NCBI RefSeq assembly: GCF_000814905.1 | Contig: NZ_JXAG01000054.1 | Location: 1 to 64,000, forward strand | DNA from: Enterobacter sp. Bisph1 | Lineage (GTDB): Bacteria > Pseudomonadota > Gammaproteobacteria > Enterobacterales > Enterobacteriaceae | Reading direction: 5' to 3' | Length of the DNA stretch: 64,000 nucleotides | Shown here: positions 23,285 through 33,657 of the stretch, piece after piece | How positions within the stretch are numbered: position 1 is the stretch's first letter | How the letters are laid out: each line of letters opens with the position of its first letter | The notes under the pieces: generated by a model | Seen by the model: the letters and a program-made list of their open reading frames with translations, nothing else | What the model was told of the DNA's origin: nothing | Databases searched by the model: none | Made by a program: the position numbers and the translations under genes

Positions 23285-23620
23285 GGCTTTACCTCAACTT
23301 CACGTATAAAAATTAAAAATTTTGTGCAAAACAACAACTGTGAATGACAACGTTAAAATTTTTTGTCATTCCCGCTTGCTATCGGGTATTCTGTGGCGGC
23401 CTGACCGGCCATTAGACGATAAACGTTAAATCGTCAAATTTAAGCTCATTATGCCACTGTCTGAAAATTGCGCAAAATAGCTTAGAATTTTATGTATTCT
23501 TCTCATCATGCCAGAAACTAAACCGGGCATGATGTTAATCATAAATGTCAGCGTCAACCTGCGCTACGCTGTGCGACTCACTGACCTTTTTTTAGCCACG
23601 TATCATAAGTAGGTACTTCC
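23285..23620. promoter_or_regulatory. yfbV-ackA divergent region
   Basis: 336 bases carrying the ackA-pta promoter(s) on the plus strand and the yfbV promoter on the minus strand. Two perfect 9-bp inverted repeats stand out: GAATGACAA/TTGTCATTC at 23342-23371 and CATCATGCC/GGCATGATG at 23504-23534. The stretch from 23580 to the ackA ATG (TTTTTTTAGCC...GGTACTTCC) is the conserved leader. No -35/-10 pair is strong enough to fix a start point by eye. Confidence 0.6.
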
Positions 23621-24823
23621 ATGTCGAGTAAGTTAGTACTGGTTCTGAACTGCGGTAGCTCCTCACTGAAATTCGCAATCATCGATGCAGTTAATGGTGA
23701 CGAGTACCTTTCTGGTTTAGCCGAATGTTTCCACCTTCCTGAAGCACGCATCAAGTGGAAAATTGATGGCGGTAAACAAGAAGCGGCTTTAGGTGCAGGT
23801 GCCGCTCACAGCGAAGCGCTGAACTTTATCGTTAACACTATTCTGGCACAAAAACCAGAACTGTCAGCACAACTGACGGCGATCGGCCACCGCATCGTGC
23901 ACGGTGGCGAAAAATACACCAGCTCGGTGATCATCGACGAATCCGTTATCCAGGGTATCAAAGATGCAGCCTCTTTCGCACCGCTGCACAACCCGGCTCA
24001 CCTGATCGGTATCGCCGAAGCGCTGAAATCCTTCCCGAATCTGAAAGACAAAAACGTGGCGGTGTTCGACACGGCGTTCCACACCACCATGCCGGAAGAG
24101 TCCTACCTGTATGCGCTGCCGTACAAACTGTACAAAGAGCACGGCGTTCGTCGCTATGGCGCACACGGCACCAGCCACTTCTACGTAACTCAGGAAGCAG
24201 CCAAAGTCCTGAACAAACCGGTTGACGAGCTGAATATCATCACCTGCCACCTGGGTAACGGTGGTTCCGTTTCCGCTATCCGTAACGGTAAATGCGTTGA
24301 TACCTCAATGGGTCTGACCCCGCTGGAAGGCCTGGTGATGGGTACTCGCTCTGGCGATATCGACCCGGCGATTATTTTCCATCTGCATGACACCCTGGGC
24401 ATGAGCGTTGAAGCGATCAACAAAATGCTGACCAAAGAGTCCGGCCTGCTGGGCCTGACCGAAGTCACCAGCGACTGCCGTTATGTAGAAGATAACTACC
24501 GCGATAAAGAAGACGCGAAACGCGCAATGGATGTCTACTGCCACCGCCTGGCGAAGTACATCGGTTCCTACACGGCGCTGATGGACGGTCGTCTGGACGC
24601 CGTGGTCTTCACCGGTGGTATCGGTGAAAACGCGGCCATGGTACGCGAGCTGTCTCTGGGCAAACTGGGCGTTCTGGGCTTCGAAGTAGACCATGAACGT
24701 AACCTGGCAGCCCGTTTCGGTAAGTCTGGCTTTATCAACAAAGAAGGCACCCGCCCGGCTGTTGTTATCCCGACCAACGAAGAACTGGTCATCGCGCAGG
24801 ACGCGAGCCGCCTGACTGCCTGA
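23621..24823 (+). CDS. ackA: Acetate kinase
   Basis: Converts acetyl phosphate and ADP to acetate and ATP, the second step of acetate overflow metabolism; reversible and cytoplasmic. 400 residues, equal to E. coli. ASKHA-fold motifs are visible: [10 protein letters not shown] at the N-terminus (phosphate 1), [24 protein letters not shown] and GTRSGDIDP, plus [13 protein letters not shown] near residue 330 for the adenosine site. It is followed by pta with a hairpin between, forming the usual ackA-pta operon. Confidence 0.98.
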   Translation: MSSKLVLVLNCGSSSLKFAIIDAVNGDEYLSGLAECFHLPEARIKWKIDGGKQEAALGAGAAHSEALNFIVNTILAQKPELSAQLTAIGHRIVHGGEKYTSSVIIDESVIQGIKDAASFAPLHNPAHLIGIAEALKSFPNLKDKNVAVFDTAFHTTMPEESYLYALPYKLYKEHGVRRYGAHGTSHFYVTQEAAKVLNKPVDELNIITCHLGNGGSVSAIRNGKCVDTSMGLTPLEGLVMGTRSGDIDPAIIFHLHDTLGMSVEAINKMLTKESGLLGLTEVTSDCRYVEDNYRDKEDAKRAMDVYCHRLAKYIGSYTALMDGRLDAVVFTGGIGENAAMVRELSLGKLGVLGFEVDHERNLAARFGKSGFINKEGTRPAVVIPTNEELVIAQDASRLTA

Positions 24824-24830
24824 TAACACA

Positions 24831-24861
24831 CACCGCCAGCCCACGCTGGCGGTGCTGTTTT
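24831..24861 (+). terminator. Hairpin between ackA and pta
   Basis: CACCGCCAGC (24831-24840), loop CCAC, GCTGGCGGTG (24845-24854), then CTGTTTTG: a perfect 10-bp stem with a short T-run. It looks like a partial terminator or attenuator that would lower pta relative to ackA, or protect the ackA message end. Confidence 0.6.
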
Positions 24862-24901
24862 GTAACCCGTCTTGCATGACGGTAACGAAAGAGGATTAAC
24901 C

Positions 24902-27040
24902 GTGTCCCGTATTATTATGCTGATCCCTACCGGAACCAGCGTCGGCCTGACCAGCGTCAGCCTTGGCGTTATCCGTGCTATGGAACGCAAAGGCGTTCGT
25001 CTGAGCGTCTTTAAACCGATCTCCCAGCCGCGCGCCGGCGGCGATGCGCCTGACCAGACCACCACCATTGTGCGTGCGAACTCCGGTTTGACCACCGCTG
25101 AACCGTTGAAAATGAGCCACGTTGAGTCGCTGCTCTCCAGCAACCAGAAAGACGTGCTGATGGAAGAGATCATCGCTCGCTACCACGAAAGCAGCAAAGA
25201 TGCTGAAGTGGTGCTGGTTGAAGGCCTGGTCCCGACCCGTAAACACCAGTTCGCGCAGTCGCTGAACTTCGAAATTGCCAAGACGCTGAACGCGGAAATC
25301 GTGTTTGTGATGTCTCAAGGCACCGACACGCCAGAACAGTTGAACGAGCGTATCGAACTGACCCGTAACAGCTTCGGCGGCGCAAAAAACACCAACATCA
25401 CCGGCGTTATCGTTAACAAACTGAACGCCCCGGTTGATGAACAAGGCCGTACCCGCCCTGACCTGTCAGAAATTTTTGACGACTCGTCGAAAGCGAAAGT
25501 TATCCATATCGATCCGGCTAAACTGCAGGAAGCCAGCCCGCTGCCGGTGCTGGGCGCTGTGCCGTGGAGCTTCGATCTGATCGCGACTCGCGCAATCGAT
25601 ATGGCGCGTCACCTGAATGCGACCATCGTTAACGAAGGCGATATCAAAACCCGCCGCGTGAAATCCGTCACCTTCTGCGCACGCAGTATTCCGCATATGC
25701 TGGAACACTTCCGCCCGGGTTCTCTGCTGGTAACGTCAGCAGATCGTCCGGACGTGCTGGTTGCTGCATGTCTCGCCGCGATGAACGGCGTTGAAATCGG
25801 TGCCCTGCTGCTGACCGGCGGCTACGAAATGGACGCCAGCGTACATAAACTGTGCGAACGTGCTTTCGCTACCGGCCTGCCGGTATTTATGGTGAATACC
25901 AACACCTGGCAGACCTCGCTGAGCCTGCAGAGCTTCAACCTGGAAGTACCGGTTGACGATAACGAGCGTATCGAAAACGTGCAGGAATATGTAGCAGGCT
26001 ACATCAATGCCCAGTGGATCGACTCCCTGACCGCTACCTCCGAACGCAGCCGTCGCCTCTCTCCGCCGGCTTTCCGTTACCAGCTGACTGAGCTGGCGCG
26101 TAAAGCGGGCAAACGCGTGGTTCTGCCGGAAGGCGACGAACCGCGTACGGTGAAAGCCGCCGCTATCTGTGCAGAACGCGGTATCGCTACCTGTGTGCTG
26201 CTGGGTAACCCGGACGAGATCAATCGCGTCGCCGCCGCCCAGGGCGTTGAGCTGGGCGCGGGCATCGAAATCGTCGATCCGGACGTGGTGCGCGAAAGCT
26301 ATGTGGCTCGCCTGGTTGAGCTGCGTAAGAGCAAAGGCATGACCGAAGCCGTCGCCCGCGAACAGCTGGAAGACAACGTGGTTCTCGGCACGCTGATGCT
26401 GGAACAGGACGAAGTCGATGGCCTGGTTTCCGGTGCTGTTCACACCACCGCGAATACCATTCGTCCGCCGCTGCAGCTGATCAAAACCGCACCGGGCAGC
26501 TCGCTGGTCTCTTCCGTGTTCTTTATGCTGCTGCCGGAACAGGTTTATGTTTACGGTGACTGCGCAATCAACCCGGATCCGACCGCTGAGCAGCTGGCAG
26601 AAATCGCTATCCAGTCTGCGGATTCCGCTATCGCCTTCGGTATCGAGCCGCGCGTGGCGATGCTCTCCTACTCTACCGGTAACTCCGGTGCGGGTAGCGA
26701 TGTTGAGAAAGTGCGTGAAGCGACCCGTCTGGCACAAGAAAAACGTCCTGACCTGGTCATTGACGGCCCGCTGCAGTATGACGCCGCCGTTATGGCCGAC
26801 GTTGCGAAATCCAAAGCGCCGAACTCGCCGGTTGCAGGTCGCGCTACCGTGTTCATCTTCCCGGATCTGAACACCGGTAACACCACCTACAAAGCGGTAC
26901 AGCGTTCTGCCGACCTGATCTCCATCGGGCCGATGCTGCAGGGTATGCGCAAACCGGTTAACGACCTGTCTCGTGGCGCGCTGGTTGATGATATCGTCTA
27001 TACCATCGCTCTGACCGCGATTCAGTCCTCGCAGCAGTAA
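24902..27040 (+). CDS. pta: Phosphate acetyltransferase
   Basis: Interconverts acetyl-CoA and acetyl phosphate, the first step of acetate formation. 712 residues from GTG at 24902, placed after AGAGGA; this gives [19 protein letters not shown] as in E. coli Pta, whereas the TTG at 24872 would add a tail not seen in the family. The N-terminal P-loop-like domain is regulatory, with a DRTGG domain around residues 220-330. The catalytic PTA domain fills the C-terminal ~320 residues ([20 protein letters not shown] onward). Confidence 0.97.
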   Translation: MSRIIMLIPTGTSVGLTSVSLGVIRAMERKGVRLSVFKPISQPRAGGDAPDQTTTIVRANSGLTTAEPLKMSHVESLLSSNQKDVLMEEIIARYHESSKDAEVVLVEGLVPTRKHQFAQSLNFEIAKTLNAEIVFVMSQGTDTPEQLNERIELTRNSFGGAKNTNITGVIVNKLNAPVDEQGRTRPDLSEIFDDSSKAKVIHIDPAKLQEASPLPVLGAVPWSFDLIATRAIDMARHLNATIVNEGDIKTRRVKSVTFCARSIPHMLEHFRPGSLLVTSADRPDVLVAACLAAMNGVEIGALLLTGGYEMDASVHKLCERAFATGLPVFMVNTNTWQTSLSLQSFNLEVPVDDNERIENVQEYVAGYINAQWIDSLTATSERSRRLSPPAFRYQLTELARKAGKRVVLPEGDEPRTVKAAAICAERGIATCVLLGNPDEINRVAAAQGVELGAGIEIVDPDVVRESYVARLVELRKSKGMTEAVAREQLEDNVVLGTLMLEQDEVDGLVSGAVHTTANTIRPPLQLIKTAPGSSLVSSVFFMLLPEQVYVYGDCAINPDPTAEQLAEIAIQSADSAIAFGIEPRVAMLSYSTGNSGAGSDVEKVREATRLAQEKRPDLVIDGPLQYDAAVMADVAKSKAPNSPVAGRATVFIFPDLNTGNTTYKAVQRSADLISIGPMLQGMRKPVNDLSRGALVDDIVYTIALTAIQSSQQ

Positions 27041-27058
27041 TCTGCGCTGACCGACAGT

Positions 27059-27085
27059 AAAAAGGCGACTGAATAGTCGCCTTTT
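27059..27085. terminator. pta terminator
   Basis: A-run, then GGCGACT-GAAT-AGTCGCC (27064-27081), then TTTT: a compact rho-independent terminator 20 bases past the pta stop. The A-run makes it work for the opposing yfcD transcript as well. Confidence 0.9.
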
Positions 27086-27158
27086 CTATATCTGCTTCTG
27101 TGCAGCAAAGCCATTAAAACGCCGGCTGCGCCGAGGTTGTAAGCGTTAGCGAGGGGCG

Positions 27159-27704
27159 CTAGTCCGCTTCCTGGGCCGTGGCGACATCGTTGCTGGCATT
27201 GCGCGTCATCCATAGCGCCAGCGCTTTAAGCGAATCATTGGTGAACTCGTCGCAGCGGGCGGTGATCTCTTCCGGCGTCATCCAGCGAACTTCACTGACC
27301 TCCTCTTCCTGCAAGGCGAACGGCCCGTGAGAGACGCAGCTGAACAACCCGCCCCACACCCGACAGTGTTGATCTTCAAAATAGAACTGGCCGTGCTCGG
27401 CAAACGGCACACCGGCGATACCTAACTCCTCTTCCGCTTCACGGCGCGCAGAATCCAGCAGGTTTTCCCCCGCCTGCACCACACCGCCGGCGGTGGCGTC
27501 CAGCATCCCGGGCATAAAATCTTTTATTTCCGTTCGGCGCTGCACCAGCACTTTGCCCATTCCATCATGCACCACTATGTAGGTTGCGCGATGACGCAGA
27601 CACTGTGCCCGCATTTGCTGCCGGCTGGCCTGCGCAATCACCTCATTGTCTTCGTTGACAATATCGACCCACTCCATGCCTGCAAAATGACTCTGTTCCA
27701 CCAT
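27159..27704 (-). CDS. yfcD: Nudix hydrolase YfcD
   Basis: Predicted Nudix hydrolase of the isopentenyl-diphosphate isomerase-like branch, 181 residues. The Nudix box is intact: [11 protein letters not shown] followed by [11 protein letters not shown], giving the G-x5-E-x7-REUxEExGU pattern. The physiological substrate is not known to me. In E. coli yfcC lies between pta and yfcD; here only 118 bases separate them. It is followed upstream by yfcE in the same direction. Confidence 0.93.
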   Translation of the reverse strand: MVEQSHFAGMEWVDIVNEDNEVIAQASRQQMRAQCLRHRATYIVVHDGMGKVLVQRRTEIKDFMPGMLDATAGGVVQAGENLLDSARREAEEELGIAGVPFAEHGQFYFEDQHCRVWGGLFSCVSHGPFALQEEEVSEVRWMTPEEITARCDEFTNDSLKALALWMTRNASNDVATAQEAD

Positions 27705-27758
27705 CGGGAAATCTTCTCTCTATGGCGCTCTTTTGGCGCGTTTCGGTTGAAAGGTAAC

Positions 27759-28313
27759 TTACGGATTAATCGCTACCTGCGCAATAATCCGCTGATCATT
27801 AAGTGCGATAACGCGTAAGATATTCTCCTCCAGCATGCCGTAGCTGGCCGCATATCCACCTTTGGGGATACTGACCGAACCGGGATTGAAGTGGAAAATA
27901 TCGCCGCGCTTCTCGGCTACCGGAATATGCGTGTGGCCATAAGCCAGCACATCGCCTGCCGCAAGCGGCGGCACGGCGTCTGCGCCGAACAGGTGGCCGT
28001 GTGTCAAAAACAGACGGCGCTCGGGCAGTAAAACCTGCTGCCAGGGCGCGGTAATCGGGAATTTCAACAGCATCTGATCGACTTCGCTGTCGCAGTTGCC
28101 GCGCACGGCGATAATCCGCCCGGCTATCTCATTTAAACGCTCTGCCACCTCTGCGGGTGCGTACCCGTCGGGTAAAGCATTGCGCGGCCCGTGATTTAGC
28201 ACGTCCCCCAGAACAATCAGCCAGCGGGCATCACTGCGCGCGAACCGTTCCAGTACGCGTTCCGTCGCCGGTAACGACCCATGAATATCCGATGCAAACA
28301 TCAGTTTCATCAT
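27759..28313 (-). CDS. yfcE: Metallophosphodiesterase YfcE
   Basis: Manganese-dependent phosphodiesterase of the calcineurin-like family, 184 residues, cytoplasmic. All the metal motifs are visible: SDIHGS near residue 8, GDVLNHG, GNCDSE, THGHLFG and GHTHIP. The E. coli enzyme acts on model phosphodiesters; its natural substrate is unclear. Two adjacent ATG codons open the frame (28313 and 28310), and the family sequence MMKLMFAS uses the first. Confidence 0.94.
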   Translation of the reverse strand: MMKLMFASDIHGSLPATERVLERFARSDARWLIVLGDVLNHGPRNALPDGYAPAEVAERLNEIAGRIIAVRGNCDSEVDQMLLKFPITAPWQQVLLPERRLFLTHGHLFGADAVPPLAAGDVLAYGHTHIPVAEKRGDIFHFNPGSVSIPKGGYAASYGMLEENILRVIALNDQRIIAQVAINP

Positions 28314-28365
28314 TGCACCTCATGCGGAAGAAAACGCTCCATGATAACGGAAGTCGCCTGGCTTA

Positions 28366-29040
<675 letters not shown>

Positions 29041-29147
29041 TCAAAATATAACGTCCTGTGCGCCCTGTCACTTGAGGAAAGTTCACGCCCCAGAGGTAAC
29101 ACCTATACTCATACAGACTTCTCTCTTAAGGCATCACGGGAGCTTTG

Positions 29148-29777
29148 ATGATAGACCTCTATTTCGCGCCTACACCAAACGGTCATAAAATAACGCTATT
29201 TCTCGAAGAGTCCGGGCTGGAATATCGCTTGATCCGTGTGGATATCAGCAAAGGCGACCAGTTTCGTGCCGACTTTTTGAGCATCGCGCCTAACAACAAA
29301 ATCCCGGTCATTGTCGACCATCTTCCTGCCGACGGCGGTGCACCACTCAGCCTGTTCGAATCCGGGGCGATTTTGCTCTATCTGGCGGAGAAAACCGGCA
29401 CATTACTCAGCGGCGAACTGCGGGAACGCCATACCACGCTGCAGTGGCTCTTCTGGCAGGTTGCCGGGCTTGGGCCGATGCTCGGGCAGAATTACCACTT
29501 TAATCACCTTGCCCCGCAACCGGTACCCTATGCCATTGAGCGCTATCAGGTGGAAACCCAGCGCTTATATCAGGTGCTGAACAAGCGCCTTGGGTCTGTG
29601 CCGTGGCTGGCGGGCAACCATTACAGTATCGCCGATATCGCCGCCTGGCCGTGGATAAACGCCCATGCGCGCCAGCGTATCGCGCTGGAGGATTACCCTG
29701 CGGTGTTTAACTGGTTTGAGCGCATCCGTACGCGCCCGGCCACGGAGCGGGCGCTGCAGATAGCGCAACAAGTCTGA
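29148..29777 (+). CDS. yfcG: GST-like disulfide-bond oxidoreductase YfcG
   Basis: Nu-class GST-like protein with glutathione-dependent disulfide reductase activity in E. coli. 209 residues from ATG at 29148, chosen because GGGAG lies 5 bases upstream; a TTG one codon earlier is not needed. The thioredoxin-fold domain shows NNKIPVIVDH and LFESGAILLYLAEKTG; the helical domain shows NHYSIADIAAWPWINA. In E. coli folX follows; here yfcH comes next after 117 bases. The C-terminus is about 6 residues shorter than E. coli YfcG. Confidence 0.94.
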   Translation: MIDLYFAPTPNGHKITLFLEESGLEYRLIRVDISKGDQFRADFLSIAPNNKIPVIVDHLPADGGAPLSLFESGAILLYLAEKTGTLLSGELRERHTTLQWLFWQVAGLGPMLGQNYHFNHLAPQPVPYAIERYQVETQRLYQVLNKRLGSVPWLAGNHYSIADIAAWPWINAHARQRIALEDYPAVFNWFERIRTRPATERALQIAQQV

Positions 29778-29822
29778 GCCAAAGCTTAAGTGGTTAACCC
29801 GCTTAAAAATTGCTGCAAAATG

Positions 29823-29844
29823 TGCCTGCTATCGCACGCAGGCA
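29823..29844 (+). terminator. Hairpin between yfcG and yfcH
   Basis: TGCCTGC (29823-29829) pairs with GCAGGCA (29838-29844) around an 8-base loop. No T-run follows, so it is only a possible terminator for yfcG. Confidence 0.4.
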
Positions 29845-29894
29845 GCACGGAGTCACTTATGCTGATGTTAGACAAACATCTCCCGGAGGGAAGC

Positions 29895-30791
29895 ATGAAG
29901 ATATTGATTACCGGCGGAACGGGTCTTATTGGTCGTCATCTGATCCCCCGCCTGCTGGAGCTAAAACATAGCGTTACGGTAGTGACGCGCAACCCCGTCA
30001 AAGCGCAACAGCTGCTTGATGCGCGGGTGAGCCTGTTAAAAGGGCTTAATGATCTGAACAACCTGAACGATGTTGATGCGGTAATCAATCTGGCCGGAGA
30101 ACCGATCGCCGATAAGCGCTGGAGCGAGGAGCAGAAGCAGCGTTTGTGCAATAGCCGCTGGCAGATTACGCAGCGCATTGCCGATTTGATCAAGGCCAGC
30201 GATACGCCGCCAAAGGTGCTGATTTCCGGTTCGGCTTGCGGTTATTACGGCGATCTCGGCGAAGTGGTGGTTACAGAGGAGGAGCCGCCGCATAACGAAT
30301 TTACCCATAAACTGTGCGCCCGCTGGGAGCAAATCGCCTGCGAAGCGCAAAGCGATCGTACCCGGGTTTGCCTGCTGCGCACCGGCGTGGTGTTCGCGCC
30401 TAAAGGCGGCATTCTTGGTAAGCTGCTGCCGCTGTTTCGCCTCGGTCTTGGCGGGCCAATTGGCGATGGTCGGCAATATCTGGCGTGGATCCATATTGAC
30501 GATATGCTCAATGGCATCCTCTGGCTGCTGGATAACGATTTACGCGGGCCGTTCAATATGGTTTCGCCTTACCCGGTGCGTAATGAGCAGTTTGCCCATA
30601 CTCTCGGCCATGTACTGCACCGTCCGGCGGTTATGCGCGCGCCAGCGTTTGCTATTCGCATGATAATGGGGGAATCCTCCGTACTGGTGCTCGGCGGCCA
30701 ACGCGCGCTGCCAAAACGCCTTGAAGCCGCCGGTTTTGCCTTTCGCTGGTACGATCTGGAAGAGGCGCTGGGGGATGTCGTTCCCTCCTAA
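29895..30791 (+). CDS. yfcH: NAD(P)-dependent epimerase-like protein YfcH
   Basis: Short-chain dehydrogenase/epimerase of the SulA/YfcH type, 298 residues. The Rossmann motif [10 protein letters not shown] lies at residues 7-16. [14 protein letters not shown]-like and [16 protein letters not shown] segments are diagnostic. The C-terminus carries the DUF1731 domain ([18 protein letters not shown]). I choose ATG 29895 because GGAGGG lies 6 bases upstream. An in-frame ATG at 29860, with GGAG 8 bases before it, would add 12 residues. The reaction is unknown. Confidence 0.9.
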   Translation: MKILITGGTGLIGRHLIPRLLELKHSVTVVTRNPVKAQQLLDARVSLLKGLNDLNNLNDVDAVINLAGEPIADKRWSEEQKQRLCNSRWQITQRIADLIKASDTPPKVLISGSACGYYGDLGEVVVTEEEPPHNEFTHKLCARWEQIACEAQSDRTRVCLLRTGVVFAPKGGILGKLLPLFRLGLGGPIGDGRQYLAWIHIDDMLNGILWLLDNDLRGPFNMVSPYPVRNEQFAHTLGHVLHRPAVMRAPAFAIRMIMGESSVLVLGGQRALPKRLEAAGFAFRWYDLEEALGDVVPS

Positions 30792-30859
30792 TTTTCGTGG
30801 CATTCGTCCCGCTCTTGTGGTGGTAAGCTAGCACCGCTTCCCACTGCAAGGGTCATGTA

Positions 30860-31351
30860 ATGACGTTGTACACACCCCGCTTTACCCTCTCTTCGTTTCA
30901 GGAATCCGACTGGCCGTTCTTTCTGCACCTGCGATCGAACGAAAGCGTCATGCGCTATATGGCGGAAATCGCCTCGCAGACGCAAATCCGTACCCTGTTT
31001 GACGATCGTCTGCACGACAGCAACGCCTTTATTATTCGGGACGGGGATAATGTCGTGGGCGATATTGGCCTGCGTATCAGCCAGCACAATCCCCATGAGG
31101 CCGATATTGGCTATGCGATAGCGCCTGCGGCACAAGGGCGTGGCATCGCATCGGAAGCCCTGCAAGCCCTCTGTGAGTATGCTTTTTCGCAACATAACGT
31201 GGCTGCGCTAAACGCGTGGGTACTGGCGGAAAATCAGGGCTCCGTGCGGGTACTGGAGAAGAGCGGTTTTAACCGCGTGCAGGTGCTGGAAGGGGTTTAT
31301 CTGCTCGCGGGCGAGTATTACGACGACTGGGTTTACCGGCGGGAAAAATAA
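30860..31351 (+). CDS. GNAT family N-acetyltransferase
   Basis: RimJ/RimL-like acetyltransferase of 163 residues. The acetyl-CoA motif is APAAQGRGIASEALQAL (residues ~88-104), with QGRGIA as the Q/RxxGxG/A signature. The N-terminal TPRFTLSSFQESDWPFF is typical of the Acetyltransf_3 group, which modifies ribosomal protein N-termini or small molecules; the substrate here is unknown. It occupies the place held in E. coli by rpnB/yfcI, between yfcH and hisP. It converges on hisP across a hairpin. Confidence 0.85.
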   Translation: MTLYTPRFTLSSFQESDWPFFLHLRSNESVMRYMAEIASQTQIRTLFDDRLHDSNAFIIRDGDNVVGDIGLRISQHNPHEADIGYAIAPAAQGRGIASEALQALCEYAFSQHNVAALNAWVLAENQGSVRVLEKSGFNRVQVLEGVYLLAGEYYDDWVYRREK

Positions 31352-31354
31352 GCA

Positions 31355-31381
31355 GGAAGATGGCGGCTACCGTCATCTTCC
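31355..31381. terminator. Hairpin between convergent GNAT gene and hisP
   Basis: GGAAGATG (31355-31362) pairs perfectly with CATCTTCC (31374-31381), and an inner CGG/CCG pair closes the loop further. There is no T-run, but the position between two convergent stops fits shared termination. Confidence 0.55.
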
Positions 31382-31393
31382 CGTGGTGAGGCA

Positions 31394-32167
31394 TTATTTC
31401 AACGAACCTTTCAGGAACTGTTGCAGACGCGGGCTTTGCGGATTGCCGAACAGACTATCCGGTGGGCCCTCTTCTTCAATCTTGCCTTGATGTAGGAAAA
31501 TAACGTGGGTGGAGACATCGCGGGCAAAGCCCATTTCATGGGTTACCACCACCATCGTTTTACCCTCTTCCGCCAGCTTTTGCATAATGCGCAGCACTTC
31601 GCCCACCAGCTCCGGATCCAGCGCAGAGGTGGGTTCATCAAACAGCAACACTTCCGGCTCCATCGCCAGCGCGCGGGCAATAGAAACGCGCTGCTGTTGC
31701 CCACCCGAAAGGTGCACCGGGTATTTCTGCTGCTGCATGGCATCTATGCCGACCTTCGCCAGGTATTTCACCGCGCGTTCGCGGGCATCCTGTTTACTCA
31801 GACCCAGCACCTGAATCGGCGCTTCCATAACGTTTTCCAGCACCGTCATATGGCTCCACAAATTAAAGTGCTGGAATACCATCGTCAGGCGGGTGCGCAG
31901 CAGACGCAGCTGGTTTTTATCGGCCACTTTCAGTTGACCATCTTTGTCACGCACCAGGGTGATATTTTGCCCGTTCACCACGATCGTGCCTTCGCTCGGT
32001 TTCTCGAGGAAGTTAATGCAGCGCAAAAAGGTACTTTTCCCGGAGCCGGACGAGCCGATGATGCTGATGACATCACCCGCATTCGCCTGCAATGACACCC
32101 CTTTTAACACTTCATGGGCGCCGTAATGCTTGTGGAGATCGGTAACGTTTAATTTATTCTCAGACAT
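31394..32167 (-). CDS. hisP: Histidine/basic amino acid ABC transporter ATPase HisP
   Basis: ATPase of the HisQMP2 importer, 257 residues, on the cytoplasmic face of the inner membrane. Walker A is GSSGSGKST (38-46), the signature LSGGQ is at 153-157, Walker B LLFDE is at 174-178, and the switch histidine follows in VVTHEMGFA. It is the last gene of hisJQMP, 7 bases after hisM. Powers uptake delivered by both HisJ and ArgT. Confidence 0.97.
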   Translation of the reverse strand: MSENKLNVTDLHKHYGAHEVLKGVSLQANAGDVISIIGSSGSGKSTFLRCINFLEKPSEGTIVVNGQNITLVRDKDGQLKVADKNQLRLLRTRLTMVFQHFNLWSHMTVLENVMEAPIQVLGLSKQDARERAVKYLAKVGIDAMQQQKYPVHLSGGQQQRVSIARALAMEPEVLLFDEPTSALDPELVGEVLRIMQKLAEEGKTMVVVTHEMGFARDVSTHVIFLHQGKIEEEGPPDSLFGNPQSPRLQQFLKGSLK

Positions 32168-32174
32168 CGTGTTC

Positions 32175-32891
32175 TCAGTGCGTCGAAGAGGGTTTCATAT
32201 GCTGCAACCAGCGCTTTTCCGCTTTGCGAAACAGGCTAATCAGCACATAAGAGATAATCAGATACAGTACCGCAGCAAGACCGAAGGCGGTAAAGGGCTG
32301 GTAGGTCGCCGAGTTAATATCGCGGGCGATTTTCAGCAGATCCGGTACCGTCGCGGTAAAGGCCAGCGCCGTCGAGTGCAGCATTAAAATCACTTCATTG
32401 CTGTAGGCAGGCAAGGCGATGCGCAGCGCCGAAGGCAGGATAATGCAGCGATACATTTTAAATGACGAGAAACCATACGCGCGCGCCGCCTCGATTTCGC
32501 CGTGGGGCACCGAGCGGATTGCACCGGCGAAAATTTCCGTGGTATAGGCACAGGTATTAAGGGTCAGCGCCAGCACCGTACAGTTCAGGCCGCTACGAAA
32601 AAAGGCATTAAGCAGCTCCGTTCCTTTCACCACTTCCAGCGTGTACATCCCTGAGTAGAACACCAACAGCTGCACATAGAGCGGCGTCCCGCGAAACACA
32701 TAGGTGAAAAGCCAAATCGGAAAGCAGATATATTTATTGCTGGAGACGCGCCCGATAGCGAGGATCACCGCCATTGCGCCGCCCATCACCACTGATGAAA
32801 TCAGCAGCCACAGGGTTACCGCCACGCCGGTCATTCGATAGCCGTCGCTCCACAGCAGAGATTGCCAGTACTCCTGAATAATCTCGATCAC
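32175..32891 (-). CDS. hisM: Histidine/basic amino acid ABC permease HisM
   Basis: Membrane subunit of the histidine/lysine-arginine-ornithine importer, 238 residues with five predicted helices. The EAA loop that docks on HisP is [22 protein letters not shown]. The start is GTG at 32891, overlapping the hisQ stop as GTGA, so translation is coupled. The ending [14 protein letters not shown] matches the enterobacterial HisM tail. Confidence 0.97.
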   Translation of the reverse strand: MIEIIQEYWQSLLWSDGYRMTGVAVTLWLLISSVVMGGAMAVILAIGRVSSNKYICFPIWLFTYVFRGTPLYVQLLVFYSGMYTLEVVKGTELLNAFFRSGLNCTVLALTLNTCAYTTEIFAGAIRSVPHGEIEAARAYGFSSFKMYRCIILPSALRIALPAYSNEVILMLHSTALAFTATVPDLLKIARDINSATYQPFTAFGLAAVLYLIISYVLISLFRKAEKRWLQHMKPSSTH

Positions 32892-33574
32892 AGGTCAGCC
32901 CTCTTTACACCCACGGAGTAGCGACGTTCGAGCAGCAGCAGCACACCATTGGAAGCCGTGGTAAAAATGAGATAGATCACGCCGCAGACGATGGCGAAAT
33001 AGAACGGCTCCCAGGTGCTTTTCCCGGCAAGCTGGGTAGCTTTCACCACATCTTCCAGCCCCAGCAGCGAAACCAGCGCCGTGGCTTTGAGGATCACCTG
33101 CCAGTTGTTGCCAATGCCCGGCAGCGCGTAGCGCATCATCGCCGGAAACAGGATTCGGCGGAAAGTCTGGCGGCCCGTAAAGCCGAAGGCGGTTGCCGCT
33201 TCGATATGCCCTTTCGGTACGGCCATAAAGGCCCCGCGGAAGGTTTCGGTGAAATAGGCGCCGTAGATAAAGCCTAAAGTAATTATCCCGGCGACCATAG
33301 GATCGATATCCAGCTGTTCCATGCCCATCGCATCCGTAATGGTGTTGAGGGCAATTTGCAGTCCGTAAAAAATAAGCAGCATCAGCACCAGATCCGGCAC
33401 ACCGCGAATGAGCGTGGTATAGCCTTCAAAAATCAGCGCCAGAAAGCGGTTTTTCGAGAGCTTCGCTCCCGCACCGGCCAGGCCAATCACCACCGCCAGC
33501 ACCACGGAACTGAGGGCCAGCTCCAGCGTGACAAGCGCGCCTTGTAAAATAACTTGAGAAAACCCGTACAGCAT
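32888..33574 (-). CDS. hisQ: Histidine/basic amino acid ABC permease HisQ
   Basis: Partner permease of HisM, 228 residues with five helices. The EAA loop is HIEAATAFGFTGRQTFRRILFP. I place the start at ATG 33574 (MLYGFSQVILQ), the family start; an upstream in-frame ATG at 33649 would run back through the hairpin at 33615-33634 and is not plausible. A 83-base gap with that hairpin separates it from hisJ. Confidence 0.97.
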   Translation of the reverse strand: MLYGFSQVILQGALVTLELALSSVVLAVVIGLAGAGAKLSKNRFLALIFEGYTTLIRGVPDLVLMLLIFYGLQIALNTITDAMGMEQLDIDPMVAGIITLGFIYGAYFTETFRGAFMAVPKGHIEAATAFGFTGRQTFRRILFPAMMRYALPGIGNNWQVILKATALVSLLGLEDVVKATQLAGKSTWEPFYFAIVCGVIYLIFTTASNGVLLLLERRYSVGVKRADL

Positions 33575-33614
33575 GCTGCCTGTCCTGTCGTATGTGGTGT
33601 TTGCCGTGTCTCTT

Positions 33615-33634
33615 CCCCTTCCGAGTGGAAGGGG
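33615..33634 (-). promoter_or_regulatory. Intercistronic hairpin between hisJ and hisQ
   Basis: CCCCTTCC-GAGT-GGAAGGGG is a perfect 8-bp stem 23 bases past the hisJ stop with no U-run. In Salmonella a REP sequence occupies this same gap and keeps hisJ message above hisQMP. This hairpin probably plays the same part, giving excess binding protein over permease; that is an inference from position. Confidence 0.6.
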
Positions 33635-33657
33635 TCGCACGTTAAGCACGGGCGGAA

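Noticed and set aside
24872-24901. Ten-codon N-terminal extension of Pta from TTG 24872
   Set aside because: The extension contains the AGAGGA ribosome site of the real GTG start and does not match the Pta family.
33575-33649. 25-residue N-terminal extension of HisQ
   Set aside because: It would be translated from the intercistronic hairpin and lacks similarity to HisQ; the family start MLYGF is at 33574.
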